Positions 1-7,246 of a stretch of DNA of 64,000 nt are shown here, one piece after another. Origin of the DNA: an uncultured Bacteroidales bacterium (GTDB taxonomy: Bacteria > Bacteroidota > Bacteroidia > Bacteroidales > UBA932); the NCBI GenBank assembly GCA_944325505.1, contig CALVAJ010000003.1, forward strand, positions 62,001 through 126,000, in the 5' to 3' direction. Position numbers and translations under genes: made by a program. The notes beneath the pieces are model-generated. The model worked only from the letters and a program-made list of their open reading frames with translations, made no database searches and was not told the origin of the DNA. How positions within the stretch are numbered: the first letter of the stretch is position 1; each line of letters begins with the position of its first letter.

Positions 1-170
1 TGAAGCATGTCCCGGCCAGAGTCCTGTATCTGAAGGCGATAGCCCTGTCAAGGCTGGGAATGGAGGAAGAGGCTTCGGAAGTTTTTGAAAAATGTATTGT
101 AATGGATCCGTCGATGCTGCACCGCGGCAGGCTGGATCCCGAGATTCAGAAATTCACTTTAAAACATTAG
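1..170 (+). CDS. TPR-type protein, C-terminal end only (partial)
   Basis: The open frame enters from the left edge (first full codon at base 3) and stops at TAG 168-170, leaving about 55 residues. They read as a helical TPR-like hairpin (VLYLKAIALSRLGMEEEASE) followed by a short tail. It lies 4 bases before a fimbrillin gene. In the second fimbria-like locus of this window (15975-17486) an OmpA/TPR protein ends in a similar TPR hairpin, so this is probably the tail of the equivalent DUF3868/TPR accessory protein. That assignment rests on position and general resemblance only. Confidence 0.6.
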   Translation, partial: KHVPARVLYLKAIALSRLGMEEEASEVFEKCIVMDPSMLHRGRLDPEIQKFTLKH

Positions 171-174
171 ATTT

Positions 175-1188
175 ATGATTACAATGAAAATGATCAAATG
201 GCTCATGGCAGCCCTTGTCCTGCTGCATGCAGTGGGATGCTCGAAGGAAAACATTGCGGAAGAAACCGACGGAAATGCGACTTTCCCGCTGGAGATATCC
301 GTACCTCCGATTTCGACAAAAGCGACTTCTGTTTCCGATGAGGCGAAGGTTGCTTCTATCCAGATTTATGTTTTCCGCAGTAACGGTGACCTCGAAACGT
401 ACGGCAAGGGGACGTCGAACTCGCTTGTCACCCAGTGTACATCCGGGAGCAAGACCATTGTAGCTCTCGCGAATGCACCGGACATAACGGATGTACTGAC
501 CAAGACGGCTCTGGATGCCAAGGTTTCCGGTCTCAAGGACAATTCCCCGGGCGCATTTGTAATGTACGGGGCCGTTACACGGGATGTTTCGGCAAAAGTA
601 TCTGCGGTGACAGTTCCTGTTACCAGACTGGTGGCGAGGGTGTCCATCCAGAAGATTACCAACAGCCTCGAACTGCCTAATCTCGCACAGACTGATATAA
701 AGATCAACAGAATCTATCTGGTGAATGTGGCCGGGGATATGAAATATACCGATGCGGAATATGAAGAAACCCTGTCTCGCCAAAGCGCCTATTCCCCTTC
801 CGTATGGTACAACAAGGGAGAATGCAAGAACGACGGCGACCTGCCTGCCCTTCTTAACAGCAAGGCGCTGGCTTCCGCCTCTGCATCGCATTCGGCCCCG
901 TATTCTACCGCTCATTATTTCTATTGCTATCCGAACCCTTCCACGGATGATTCCGGATCATCGAAGTGCACAAGGCTTGTGGTAGAGGTCACGATAGGCG
1001 GCAAAATGTATTATTATCCGCTTTCCATACCCGGCATAAAGAACAATCATACATACAATATTTCCGAGCTTGTCATCAAGCATATCGGCTCGGAAAGCCC
1101 GGACAAGCCGGTAACGTATTCCCAGGCGACATTCTCCGTTACTGTCAATCCATGGCAGGAAGGATCAAATGGCAGTGTCACCATCTGA
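175..1188 (+). CDS. FimA/Mfa1-like fimbrillin (major pilin) lipoprotein
   Basis: A 337-residue lipoprotein. A basic start and hydrophobic stretch lead to a lipobox ending HAVGC, with Cys at about residue 22. After a Ser/Thr-rich linker comes the segment VASIQIYVFRSNGDLE, typical of the first strand of the FimA/Mfa1 pilin fold, and the protein ends with a strand beginning TFSVTVNPW, the usual fimbrillin C terminus. In this family the lipidated prepilin is exported, trimmed by a surface protease and polymerised by donor-strand exchange into a thin pilus. ATG codons at 175, 184 and 190 are all possible starts. It lies 3 bases from the anchor gene at 1192, so the two are surely one operon. Exact pilin subtype (stalk or tip) is uncertain. 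Confidence 0.82.
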   Translation: MITMKMIKWLMAALVLLHAVGCSKENIAEETDGNATFPLEISVPPISTKATSVSDEAKVASIQIYVFRSNGDLETYGKGTSNSLVTQCTSGSKTIVALANAPDITDVLTKTALDAKVSGLKDNSPGAFVMYGAVTRDVSAKVSAVTVPVTRLVARVSIQKITNSLELPNLAQTDIKINRIYLVNVAGDMKYTDAEYEETLSRQSAYSPSVWYNKGECKNDGDLPALLNSKALASASASHSAPYSTAHYFYCYPNPSTDDSGSSKCTRLVVEVTIGGKMYYYPLSIPGIKNNHTYNISELVIKHIGSESPDKPVTYSQATFSVTVNPWQEGSNGSVTI

Positions 1189-1191
1189 TGT

Positions 1192-1965
1192 ATGAAACGG
1201 CATATTGCATTTCAGTTGATCATGGCCCTTGTGCTTGCCGGATGTTCCATACGGGAGGACAGGACTTCCTGCCCCTGTACCGTCATAGTTGATTTTTCAC
1301 AGATCGACCCGACCCGTTTCGGGGAAACAGGTCTGATTGCAGTCAACGACGGGACCATGGTGCTGGAGGATATCATTCCTGCGGAAAGATACTCCGACCC
1401 GTATTCATTCCGTGTCAGGCGCGTCTCCACAGCCGTTGATATTTTCAGCGGCTGGCCTGGAGGCCATGTTTCGGGCAACGGCTTTACGGTAAGTGAAGGT
1501 GAACAGTTTCCCAAGCTGTACCTGCATTCGGAACATATCGATACCGGTGCCGAGTCGGTTTTGCTGACAGCGGGGCTGCATAAGTCTTTCTGCAAGGTCA
1601 CCATCTGTCTCAAGTCCTGGGAAGGTTCTCCGTACTCGCTTTCCGTCACAGGCAATACGTGCGGATATGATTATGACGGAAAGACGGTATGCGGCGCGTT
1701 CGAGTACTCTCCGGTCCCTGACGGGGATGGCATATGCAGTGTCAGGATTCCGCGGCAGTGTGACTCGTCTCTGATGCTGAGGATAACGGAAGATGGTGAT
1801 GTCCTGAGAGAGTTCGCTTTGGGAGAATATATTGAAAAAAGCGGATACGACTGGGCTGCTGAAGACCTGGAAGATGTTGAGGTTGAGATAGATTATGCCA
1901 AGACGGATATCGTTTTCAAGGTTAACGGATGGCAGACTACGGTATCTTTTGATGTAATAATCTGA
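1192..1965 (+). CDS. Mfa2/FimB-family fimbrial anchor lipoprotein
   Basis: A 257-residue lipoprotein with signal sequence ending LVLAGC, followed at once by the family hallmark IREDRTSCPC and a first beta strand (TVIVDFSQIDP). Mfa2/FimB proteins stay in the outer membrane, terminate the pilus at its base and limit its length. The gene follows the fimbrillin by 3 bases, the normal order. The C-terminal strands (DIVFKVNGWQTTVSFDV) match the pilin-like fold of the family. Downstream lies a tRNA gene, so the fimbrial operon ends here. Confidence 0.85.
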   Translation: MKRHIAFQLIMALVLAGCSIREDRTSCPCTVIVDFSQIDPTRFGETGLIAVNDGTMVLEDIIPAERYSDPYSFRVRRVSTAVDIFSGWPGGHVSGNGFTVSEGEQFPKLYLHSEHIDTGAESVLLTAGLHKSFCKVTICLKSWEGSPYSLSVTGNTCGYDYDGKTVCGAFEYSPVPDGDGICSVRIPRQCDSSLMLRITEDGDVLREFALGEYIEKSGYDWAAEDLEDVEVEIDYAKTDIVFKVNGWQTTVSFDVII

Positions 1966-1971
1966 AAAAAA

Positions 1972-2004
1972 TTGTTTCAAATTAAAAAACCTTTTATATC
2001 TTTG
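1972..2004 (+). promoter_or_regulatory. Probable promoter of tRNA-Leu
   Basis: A TATCTTTG box (1997-2004) fits the Bacteroidota -7 consensus TAnnTTTG and lies 13 bases before the tRNA. A TTG at 1972-1974 is 22 bases upstream, slightly wide for a -33 element. Confidence 0.55.
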
Positions 2005-2017
2005 CACCACTTTTGAG

Positions 2018-2101
2018 GCGCAGGTGGCGAAATTGGTAGACGCGCTACTCTCAGGAGGTAGTGCCAGAAATGGCGTGTCAGTTCGACTCTGATCCTGCGC
2101 A
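2018..2101 (+). tRNA. tRNA-Leu(CAG)
   Basis: Folds as a class II tRNA of 84 bases. The acceptor stem is GCGCAGG pairing CCTGCGC (2018-2024 with 2094-2100), discriminator A2101. The D loop contains TTGGTAGAC. The anticodon stem CTACT/GGTAG encloses the 7-base loop CTCAGGA, giving anticodon CAG (codon CUG). A long variable arm (TGCCAGAAATGGCGT) follows, as expected for leucine. The T arm is GTCAG/CTGAT with loop TTCGACT. CCA is not encoded, so it must be added by the CCA-adding enzyme, which is encoded at 4628-6133. Confidence 0.95.
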
Positions 2102-2106
2102 CGTTG

Positions 2107-2150
2107 AAGAGGATGGTTCCTGATGCAGGGTTCATCCTCTTTTGCTTTTT
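2107..2150 (+). terminator. Rho-independent terminator after tRNA-Leu
   Basis: Stem AAGAGGATG (2107-2115) pairs with CATCCTCTT (2133-2141). A small inner CCTG-ATG-CAGG hairpin caps the loop and a T-rich run (2140-2150) follows. Confidence 0.8.
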
Positions 2151-2252
2151 ATACGGATGTTTTCCGGCAGGAAAATAAAAATACTGTAATTGCCGGAATG
2201 GCATTGCGTCAGGAAGTGCCCGGAAGCTTGGAAAACACAGATTCTTAAGGAA

Positions 2253-3182
2253 ATGAAAATAGTCTTTCTCGATGCCGCCACTATGGGCGGCGATATCTCT
2301 TTTGCTCCGCTTGAAGCCCTCGGGGAGCTTGTCTGCTACGATACTTCGACTCCGCAGGAGGCACTGGAGCGTGTCGGAGACTGTGAGGTGCTTATAATCA
2401 ATAAGGTGAGGGTAACTTCCGGACTGATCGATGCCGCTCCTGCCCTTAAGCTCATTTGTGAGGCCGCTACCGGGGTGAACAATATCGACATTGACTATGC
2501 GGCGTCCAAAGGCATTCCTGTACGGAATGTCGCCGGATATTCTACGGATTCCGTAGTGCAGACGACGTTTATGCATATTCTGGCCCTTACAGGAAGGTGG
2601 GCGTATTTCGATGACAGTGTCAAGTCAGGCAGGTATTCCGGAAGCGGTATCTTTACTGACGTAACGGTCCCTTACCGCGAATTGTCCGGAAAGAAGATGG
2701 GAATCATAGGAATGGGAAACATCGGCCGCCGAGTTGCGAGGGTGGCTGAGGCTTTCGGAATGGAAGTAAGCTATTTCTCGACTTCCGGTACTTCCCACTG
2801 CCGGGACTATCCGAGCGTTTCGCTTGGGCAGCTTATGTCCGGGTCGGATATAGTTTCTATCCATGCCCCTTATAATGAAAAGACTGCCGGGCTTATAGGC
2901 AGGGACGAACTGTCATTGATGAAATCTTCCGCCATTATCGTGAACATGGGCAGGGGAGGGATAGTCGATGAGCAGGCGCTTGCGGAAGCGGTGGACAGCG
3001 GCATGATAGCAGGGGCCGCCCTTGATGTATTTTCTTCGGAACCTCTGCCTGAAGACAGCCCTCTTATGAAAGTTTCCTGTAAAGAGCGTCTGAGCCTGTC
3101 ACCTCATATTGCCTGGGCTTCCGTCGAGGCCAGGGAGCGGCTTGTCGCTATGATTGCCGACAATATCTCCAAAGGATGGTAA
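2253..3182 (+). CDS. D-2-hydroxyacid dehydrogenase (glycerate-dehydrogenase-like)
   Basis: A 309-residue NAD-dependent dehydrogenase. The Rossmann loop is GIIGMGNIG (GxGxxG). The three catalytic positions of the family are visible: Arg in NMGRGGIVDE, Glu in the DVFSSEPLP segment and His in LSPHIAWAS. The order matches the D-lactate/glycerate/phosphoglycerate dehydrogenase superfamily, without any ACT regulatory domain, closest in feel to hydroxypyruvate/glycerate dehydrogenases. The open frame runs 21 codons further upstream, but ATG 2253 follows TTAAGGA and matches the normal family start MKIVFLDA. Substrate cannot be fixed from sequence. It is a single-gene unit between two terminators. Confidence 0.85.
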   Translation: MKIVFLDAATMGGDISFAPLEALGELVCYDTSTPQEALERVGDCEVLIINKVRVTSGLIDAAPALKLICEAATGVNNIDIDYAASKGIPVRNVAGYSTDSVVQTTFMHILALTGRWAYFDDSVKSGRYSGSGIFTDVTVPYRELSGKKMGIIGMGNIGRRVARVAEAFGMEVSYFSTSGTSHCRDYPSVSLGQLMSGSDIVSIHAPYNEKTAGLIGRDELSLMKSSAIIVNMGRGGIVDEQALAEAVDSGMIAGAALDVFSSEPLPEDSPLMKVSCKERLSLSPHIAWASVEARERLVAMIADNISKGW

Positions 3183-3194
3183 AATAAATGAATC

Positions 3195-3240
3195 AGGCGG
3201 GTGTCCCTCAGCTCAGGGTCACCCGCCTTCCTTTTCATTT
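3195..3240. terminator. Terminator shared by converging genes
   Basis: AGGCGGGTG (3195-3203) pairs with CACCCGCCT (3220-3228), followed by TTCCTTTTC. It lies between the dehydrogenase (+) and hpf (-). Confidence 0.8.
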
Positions 3241-3251
3241 AAGACTATATT

Positions 3252-3542
3252 TTAGCTGTTCCTTTTTTCCTTTGCCCTTACAAGTTTGTCTTTGAGGATA
3301 TCTACGCAGTCAACAAGCGCATCCTCGAATGTCTTTGCGTTTCTTTCGATTACGACATCATTACCTGGAATCTGCACATGCACCTTTACGTTCTTGTTCT
3401 GGTGCTCCGCCAGTAATGAAAGTGCTACATCTACTCCGATGATCCCGTCATGGAATTTCTCCAGCTTCGAAACCTTCTTCTCTACGAAGTCAAGGAGTTT
3501 CTGGTCTGCGTTGAACTTGATGGATTGAACTCTAATCTCCAT
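3252..3542 (-). CDS. hpf: Ribosome hibernation promoting factor, short form
   Basis: A 96-residue HPF/RaiA-fold protein (MEIRVQSIKFNADQKLLDFV at the N terminus; NVKVHVQIPGNDVVIERNAK in the middle). It binds the 30S subunit near the decoding site and stabilises inactive ribosomes in slow growth. The length is that of the short form, with no C-terminal dimerisation domain. I chose ATG 3542, preceded by GGAGG, rather than the longer frame, because the family starts here and the upstream part is the end of xerC. It overlaps xerC by 11 bases, so the two are translationally coupled. Confidence 0.9.
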   Translation of the reverse strand: MEIRVQSIKFNADQKLLDFVEKKVSKLEKFHDGIIGVDVALSLLAEHQNKNVKVHVQIPGNDVVIERNAKTFEDALVDCVDILKDKLVRAKEKRNS

Positions 3543-4638
3543 GTTTACCTCCGCTTTTTGCCCGTGGATGGGCAGTTTCATATACTTTCTTAAGCTTGGC
3601 GACAGTGTTGTGGGTGTAGACCTGAGTGGCTGCAAGCGAAGAGTGCCCGAGAAGTTCTTTTATGGAGTTAAGGTCAGTGCCCTCTTCAAGCAGCTCTGTA
3701 GCTAATGTATGTCGCAGGACATGCGGGGATTTCCTTGCCGTGAACCCTTCTGCCTCTCCCAGCTCGCTTTTTACCGCCCTGTCCACAAACTCGGGGTAGA
3801 CTGGCGTACCCTTCGAAGTGACAAACAGAGGCGAGTCCCACCCGCGGTTTCCACAAACCGTCGCTTCAACTGCTTGTAAATATAATGAAATTTCTTTACA
3901 AAGTGAAGGAACCAGAGGAATTTCTCTCGTTTTGTCTCCTTTGCCTGTGACCTTCATTATGCTTCTGCTGAAATCTATACTTCCTGTCTTGAGGGACACC
4001 AGTTCCGCCCGCCTGATTCCGGTGGCATAGAGTGTGGCTATGATAGCTCTTTTCAGCCGCTTTTCGAATATCCACGCGGCCAGTTTTTCCGGCTTGTCCG
4101 AAAGCCTGGCCATTTCAGAAAAAACGCGGTCATTTTCAGGCCTGTATCCGGGCCTCGATCTGGCCTGCAGATATTTCTGGAGAAACCCCTCGGGAGACGG
4201 TACCGTGTCTTCACCGGCAAATATGTCGCTGCGGGCAAAATATCCGGCCATCATGTCTTTCCTGTAAAATTCGGGCAGCCTTTTTTCCTGTTTGGGACGT
4301 GCAACCGTCTTTGCAGGATTTGAAGTCAGGATACCTTTTTTCATAAGAAACCGGCAGAATCCGCTCAGTACGGAGATATGCAGGTTTACGGTTCTGGGAT
4401 TGCGGCTTTTTTCTCCGAGCAGATGCGCCTCGTAGTTTCTGATCATCTGAGGCGTGAGTGCTTCCTTGAGTGCTCCGTCCGTTACCCGGCCGGGGTTCGC
4501 GGCTTCAGGAAAGGCGTATGCTATGAAGTCTTCAAGGACACCGGCATATATTTCCGTTGTCCGGGACGAATATCTGCGGACCGCGGATATGTATTCCAGA
4601 TATTTTTCAGGAAGGGGCATTGCAGGGTCATTTTTCAT
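3532..4638 (-). CDS. xerC: Tyrosine recombinase, XerC/XerD type
   Basis: A 368-residue integrase. The N-terminal SAM-like core-binding domain covers about residues 8-115. The catalytic domain contains Arg209 (TGIRRAEL), the beta-hairpin Lys (VTGKGDKTREI), H306xxR309 (SPHVLRHTLATEL), His332 (LGHSSLAATQ) and nucleophile Tyr341 (VYTH), so it looks active. Known XerCD resolves chromosome dimers at dif. Between the two domains, residues about 135-190 form an extra segment, so the protein is about 60 residues longer than a usual 300-residue XerC. Linkage to hpf and cca suggests a housekeeping role rather than a mobile-element integrase. Confidence 0.85.
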   Translation of the reverse strand: MKNDPAMPLPEKYLEYISAVRRYSSRTTEIYAGVLEDFIAYAFPEAANPGRVTDGALKEALTPQMIRNYEAHLLGEKSRNPRTVNLHISVLSGFCRFLMKKGILTSNPAKTVARPKQEKRLPEFYRKDMMAGYFARSDIFAGEDTVPSPEGFLQKYLQARSRPGYRPENDRVFSEMARLSDKPEKLAAWIFEKRLKRAIIATLYATGIRRAELVSLKTGSIDFSRSIMKVTGKGDKTREIPLVPSLCKEISLYLQAVEATVCGNRGWDSPLFVTSKGTPVYPEFVDRAVKSELGEAEGFTARKSPHVLRHTLATELLEEGTDLNSIKELLGHSSLAATQVYTHNTVAKLKKVYETAHPRAKSGGKHGD

Positions 4639-6133
4639 TGAAGCCGAGTTCAGCGGCCTTTTCCCTCATGAGCCTGTCGGCATCTTCAAACCGGTTTTCT
4701 ATTACGCCGTCCAGGATGGCGTTCTTTACGTATTCTTTTATTATGCCTATTTCACGGCAAGGCGGGATTCCGTAGGTCTTCATTATGTATTCCCCTGTAA
4801 TAGGGTTCTTGAAGTTCCTGATGGCGTCTTTGGCTTCTACATTGGCGAGTTTCCCTTTGACAAGTTCGAAATTCCTTTTCAGGCGCTCGACTTTCCTGGG
4901 GTTCTTGGATGTTATGTCGGCGTTGCAGAGAAGCATGAGGTCATCTATGTCGTTCCCGGCATCGAAAAGCAGCCTCCGTACCGCCGAGTCGGTGACTTCT
5001 TCTGTCACTAACGCAATCGGCCTGAGATGCAGCCCGACCAGCTTCTGTACGTATTTCATTTTCTCGTTCAGCGGAAGCTTCATCTGCTGGAACAGCTTCG
5101 GGACCATCCTTGCCCCTACGACTTCATGACCGTGGAAAGTCCATCCGGCCTGGGGAGAATATCTTTTGGTCGCAGGCTTGCCTATGTCGTGCAGAAGGGC
5201 TGCCCACCGGAGCCATAGATAAGGTCCGGTGCGCGGTTTTATGACTTCTGTACCGTCCTCGTATTCATAGTTGTTGAGGCTGCCTGCGGCAATGGCTGCC
5301 ATTTCATACTCCGCGACATTGTCCACCACTTCCAGCGTATGGCTGAAATTCTCCTTGTGGCCTTTCCCCTCTACCGTTTCCACTCCTTTCAGCTTCGTCA
5401 GCTGGGGCAGGATGTACTCCAGAAGCCCGGTGTCATCCAGAAGTCTGAACCCTATCGACGGCTTTTCGCAGACAAGTATCTTGTTCAGTTCTTCGGTTAT
5501 CCTTTCTTTGGACAATATCGACAGCCTGTCCCTGTTCCTTTTTATCGACTCGAGCGATTCCGGTACAATCCGGAACACTCTTTCCCCCGATGTCAGTTTT
5601 GTGGCGAACCTTATGGCACGTATCATCCTGAGCGGGTCATCACTGTATGTCGTGTCCGGATCAAGAGGAGTACGGATAATGCCTGCAGCCAGGTCCCGTA
5701 TTCCGCCGAACGGGTCTACGAGCGCCCCGAAATCCTCTTTCTGGAGGCTGAATGCCATGGCGTTTATGGTGAAATCCCTCCTGAGCTGGTCATCTTCGAG
5801 AGTGCCGTCTTCCACTATCGGCTTGCGGGAATCCCTTCTGTAGGATTCTTTTCTCGCACCGACGAACTCGACTTCCATGCCGTGGTATTTAAGCATGGCC
5901 GTGCCGAAATTCTTGAATACGGAAACGTTGCTTTTTACGGTTTCCCCGACGGCCCGGGCCAGTTCTATCCCGCTTCCTTCCACCACTATGTCAATATCCT
6001 TGCACGGCCTGCCCAGAAAGCAGTCCCTGACATAGCCTCCTATGACGAATGCGCGGACTCCTGTCTTCTCTGCCGCTGTGGAAACTATATTGAATATCCT
6101 GTGGTCGAGAAATCCTTCTGTGATGGTACTCAT
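4628..6133 (-). CDS. cca: CCA tRNA nucleotidyltransferase / HD-domain protein
   Basis: A 501-residue class II polymerase-beta-type nucleotidyltransferase. The N terminus has the flexible loop and catalytic carboxylates (GGYVRDCFLGRPCKDIDIVV), then RRDFTINAMAFSL. The C-terminal half has an HD domain with LLHDIGKPATK near residue 320. It adds or repairs the 3' CCA end of tRNAs, which fits the absence of encoded CCA in the tRNA-Leu of this window. The gene overlaps xerC by 11 bases. A TAnnTTTG box lies just upstream, at the end of the preceding gene. Confidence 0.92.
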   Translation of the reverse strand: MSTITEGFLDHRIFNIVSTAAEKTGVRAFVIGGYVRDCFLGRPCKDIDIVVEGSGIELARAVGETVKSNVSVFKNFGTAMLKYHGMEVEFVGARKESYRRDSRKPIVEDGTLEDDQLRRDFTINAMAFSLQKEDFGALVDPFGGIRDLAAGIIRTPLDPDTTYSDDPLRMIRAIRFATKLTSGERVFRIVPESLESIKRNRDRLSILSKERITEELNKILVCEKPSIGFRLLDDTGLLEYILPQLTKLKGVETVEGKGHKENFSHTLEVVDNVAEYEMAAIAAGSLNNYEYEDGTEVIKPRTGPYLWLRWAALLHDIGKPATKRYSPQAGWTFHGHEVVGARMVPKLFQQMKLPLNEKMKYVQKLVGLHLRPIALVTEEVTDSAVRRLLFDAGNDIDDLMLLCNADITSKNPRKVERLKRNFELVKGKLANVEAKDAIRNFKNPITGEYIMKTYGIPPCREIGIIKEYVKNAILDGVIENRFEDADRLMREKAAELGFNEK

Positions 6134-6181
6134 ATGTCCTGTCCGGGTTTATAAATTGTGAATGCTTCCCGCTTCGGAGTG

Positions 6182-6189
6182 CAAAGTTA
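6182..6189 (-). promoter_or_regulatory. Possible -7 box for cca
   Basis: Read on the minus strand this is TAACTTTG, matching TAnnTTTG, 49 bases before the cca start. No good -33 TTTG is seen at the right distance. Confidence 0.4.
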
Positions 6190-6194
6190 GCAGT

Positions 6195-7172
6195 TTATTT
6201 CAGCATTTCTTCATATTCCGGTGCCGACTGTTCAGGTCTGTATCCGTCCGGCCCTTTACGGAAGATGATGGTACTGGTTCCGTTGGTAATGATTATGTAT
6301 TTGACAGACAGTACCATGTTGTATCTGACGGCCTGCTCGAGGACATCTCTGTCCAGGTTGGTCTCAGGGCGCTTGCACTCTACTACCGCGAGCGGCTCCG
6401 CCTTTCTGTCATATACCAGTATGTCTGCCCTGAACTGTTTGCTTCCGAGCCTGAATCCTGTTTCGCTCATCATCATGTGCATTGGGACTTTCATCCGGCC
6501 GTGGAGCAGTTCGCGGATGCACCACTGTCTTACGGCTTCTTCAGGGGTCAGCGCCACTTCTTTTTTCCTGAGCGGATCCATGACGGTCTTTCTCTGCCGT
6601 CCTGCATCTTTCTGCTGCGGAGCCATATTCCCGAGCACTGCGGCAATCTCCGATGCCACATCATTAAAGGTCCTCCCGTCAATATCCATGATGTACCGTG
6701 CCGTATCCTTGTATGTTTTTTCTCTCTGCTCCATCAGCTGGCCGATTCTGGCGCGTAATTTTCCGGTGTCAGCTCCGGATGGACCGAGCATCGGCCTTCT
6801 CTCGAAGTCATTCTCCAGATTATGGACCAGAGTATCGGCTGAAGCCCTGAGATAGATGCAGAAGGTCCTGTTTTTCACAAGTTCCGCACACTCGGGAGTG
6901 GTAAGAGTCCCTCCTCCGAGGGAAAGGACCAGCAGATGTTCCCCTCCAGGAAAGTCCGGATGTCCGGCTGACACTGCCTCGTACAGGGCCTGCCTTTCGA
7001 TCTGCCTGAACAGGGCTTCTCCGTCAGTTGCGAAAATTTCCGGAATCGTCCTTCCTTCCCGTTTTTCAATATATGTGTCAAGATCCGTGAAAGAGCAGGA
7101 AAGCAGCGAGGCAAGGAGCTTGCCTACGCTGCTTTTCCCGCATCCCATAAATCCTGTCAGTGATATTATCAT
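6195..7172 (-). CDS. aroK: Shikimate kinase fused to HsdR_N (PD-(D/E)XK) domain
   Basis: A 325-residue two-domain protein in one uninterrupted frame. Residues 1-180 are a complete shikimate kinase: P-loop GFMGCGKSS (8-16), DLDTYIEKREG (30-40), substrate loop LGGGTL (85-90) and RRPML (125-129); it phosphorylates shikimate in the chorismate pathway. Residues about 195-325 match the free-standing 'type I restriction enzyme HsdR N-terminal domain' protein common in Bacteroidales: PLRKKEVALTPEEAVRQW, then Asp250, Glu265-Cys266-Lys267 (VVECKRP) and Q280xxxY284, the usual nuclease signature. Normally these are separate genes. The fusion could be functional or merely a lost stop codon between neighbours. 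It lies in the minus-strand housekeeping run, 74 bases after parC. Confidence 0.88.
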   Translation of the reverse strand: MIISLTGFMGCGKSSVGKLLASLLSCSFTDLDTYIEKREGRTIPEIFATDGEALFRQIERQALYEAVSAGHPDFPGGEHLLVLSLGGGTLTTPECAELVKNRTFCIYLRASADTLVHNLENDFERRPMLGPSGADTGKLRARIGQLMEQREKTYKDTARYIMDIDGRTFNDVASEIAAVLGNMAPQQKDAGRQRKTVMDPLRKKEVALTPEEAVRQWCIRELLHGRMKVPMHMMMSETGFRLGSKQFRADILVYDRKAEPLAVVECKRPETNLDRDVLEQAVRYNMVLSVKYIIITNGTSTIIFRKGPDGYRPEQSAPEYEEMLK

Positions 7173-7246
7173 AAATGTTCCTCTGTCCCGGAACAGGTCC
7201 GGGCTGTAAATAATGTCATTCCGGAAAATCAGGACAGCCCATGCCG

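Noticed and set aside
2018-2101. tRNA-Leu as an integration site for a mobile element
   Set aside because: No repeated tRNA 3' end, no integrase of mobile type and no element follow it; the next genes are housekeeping.
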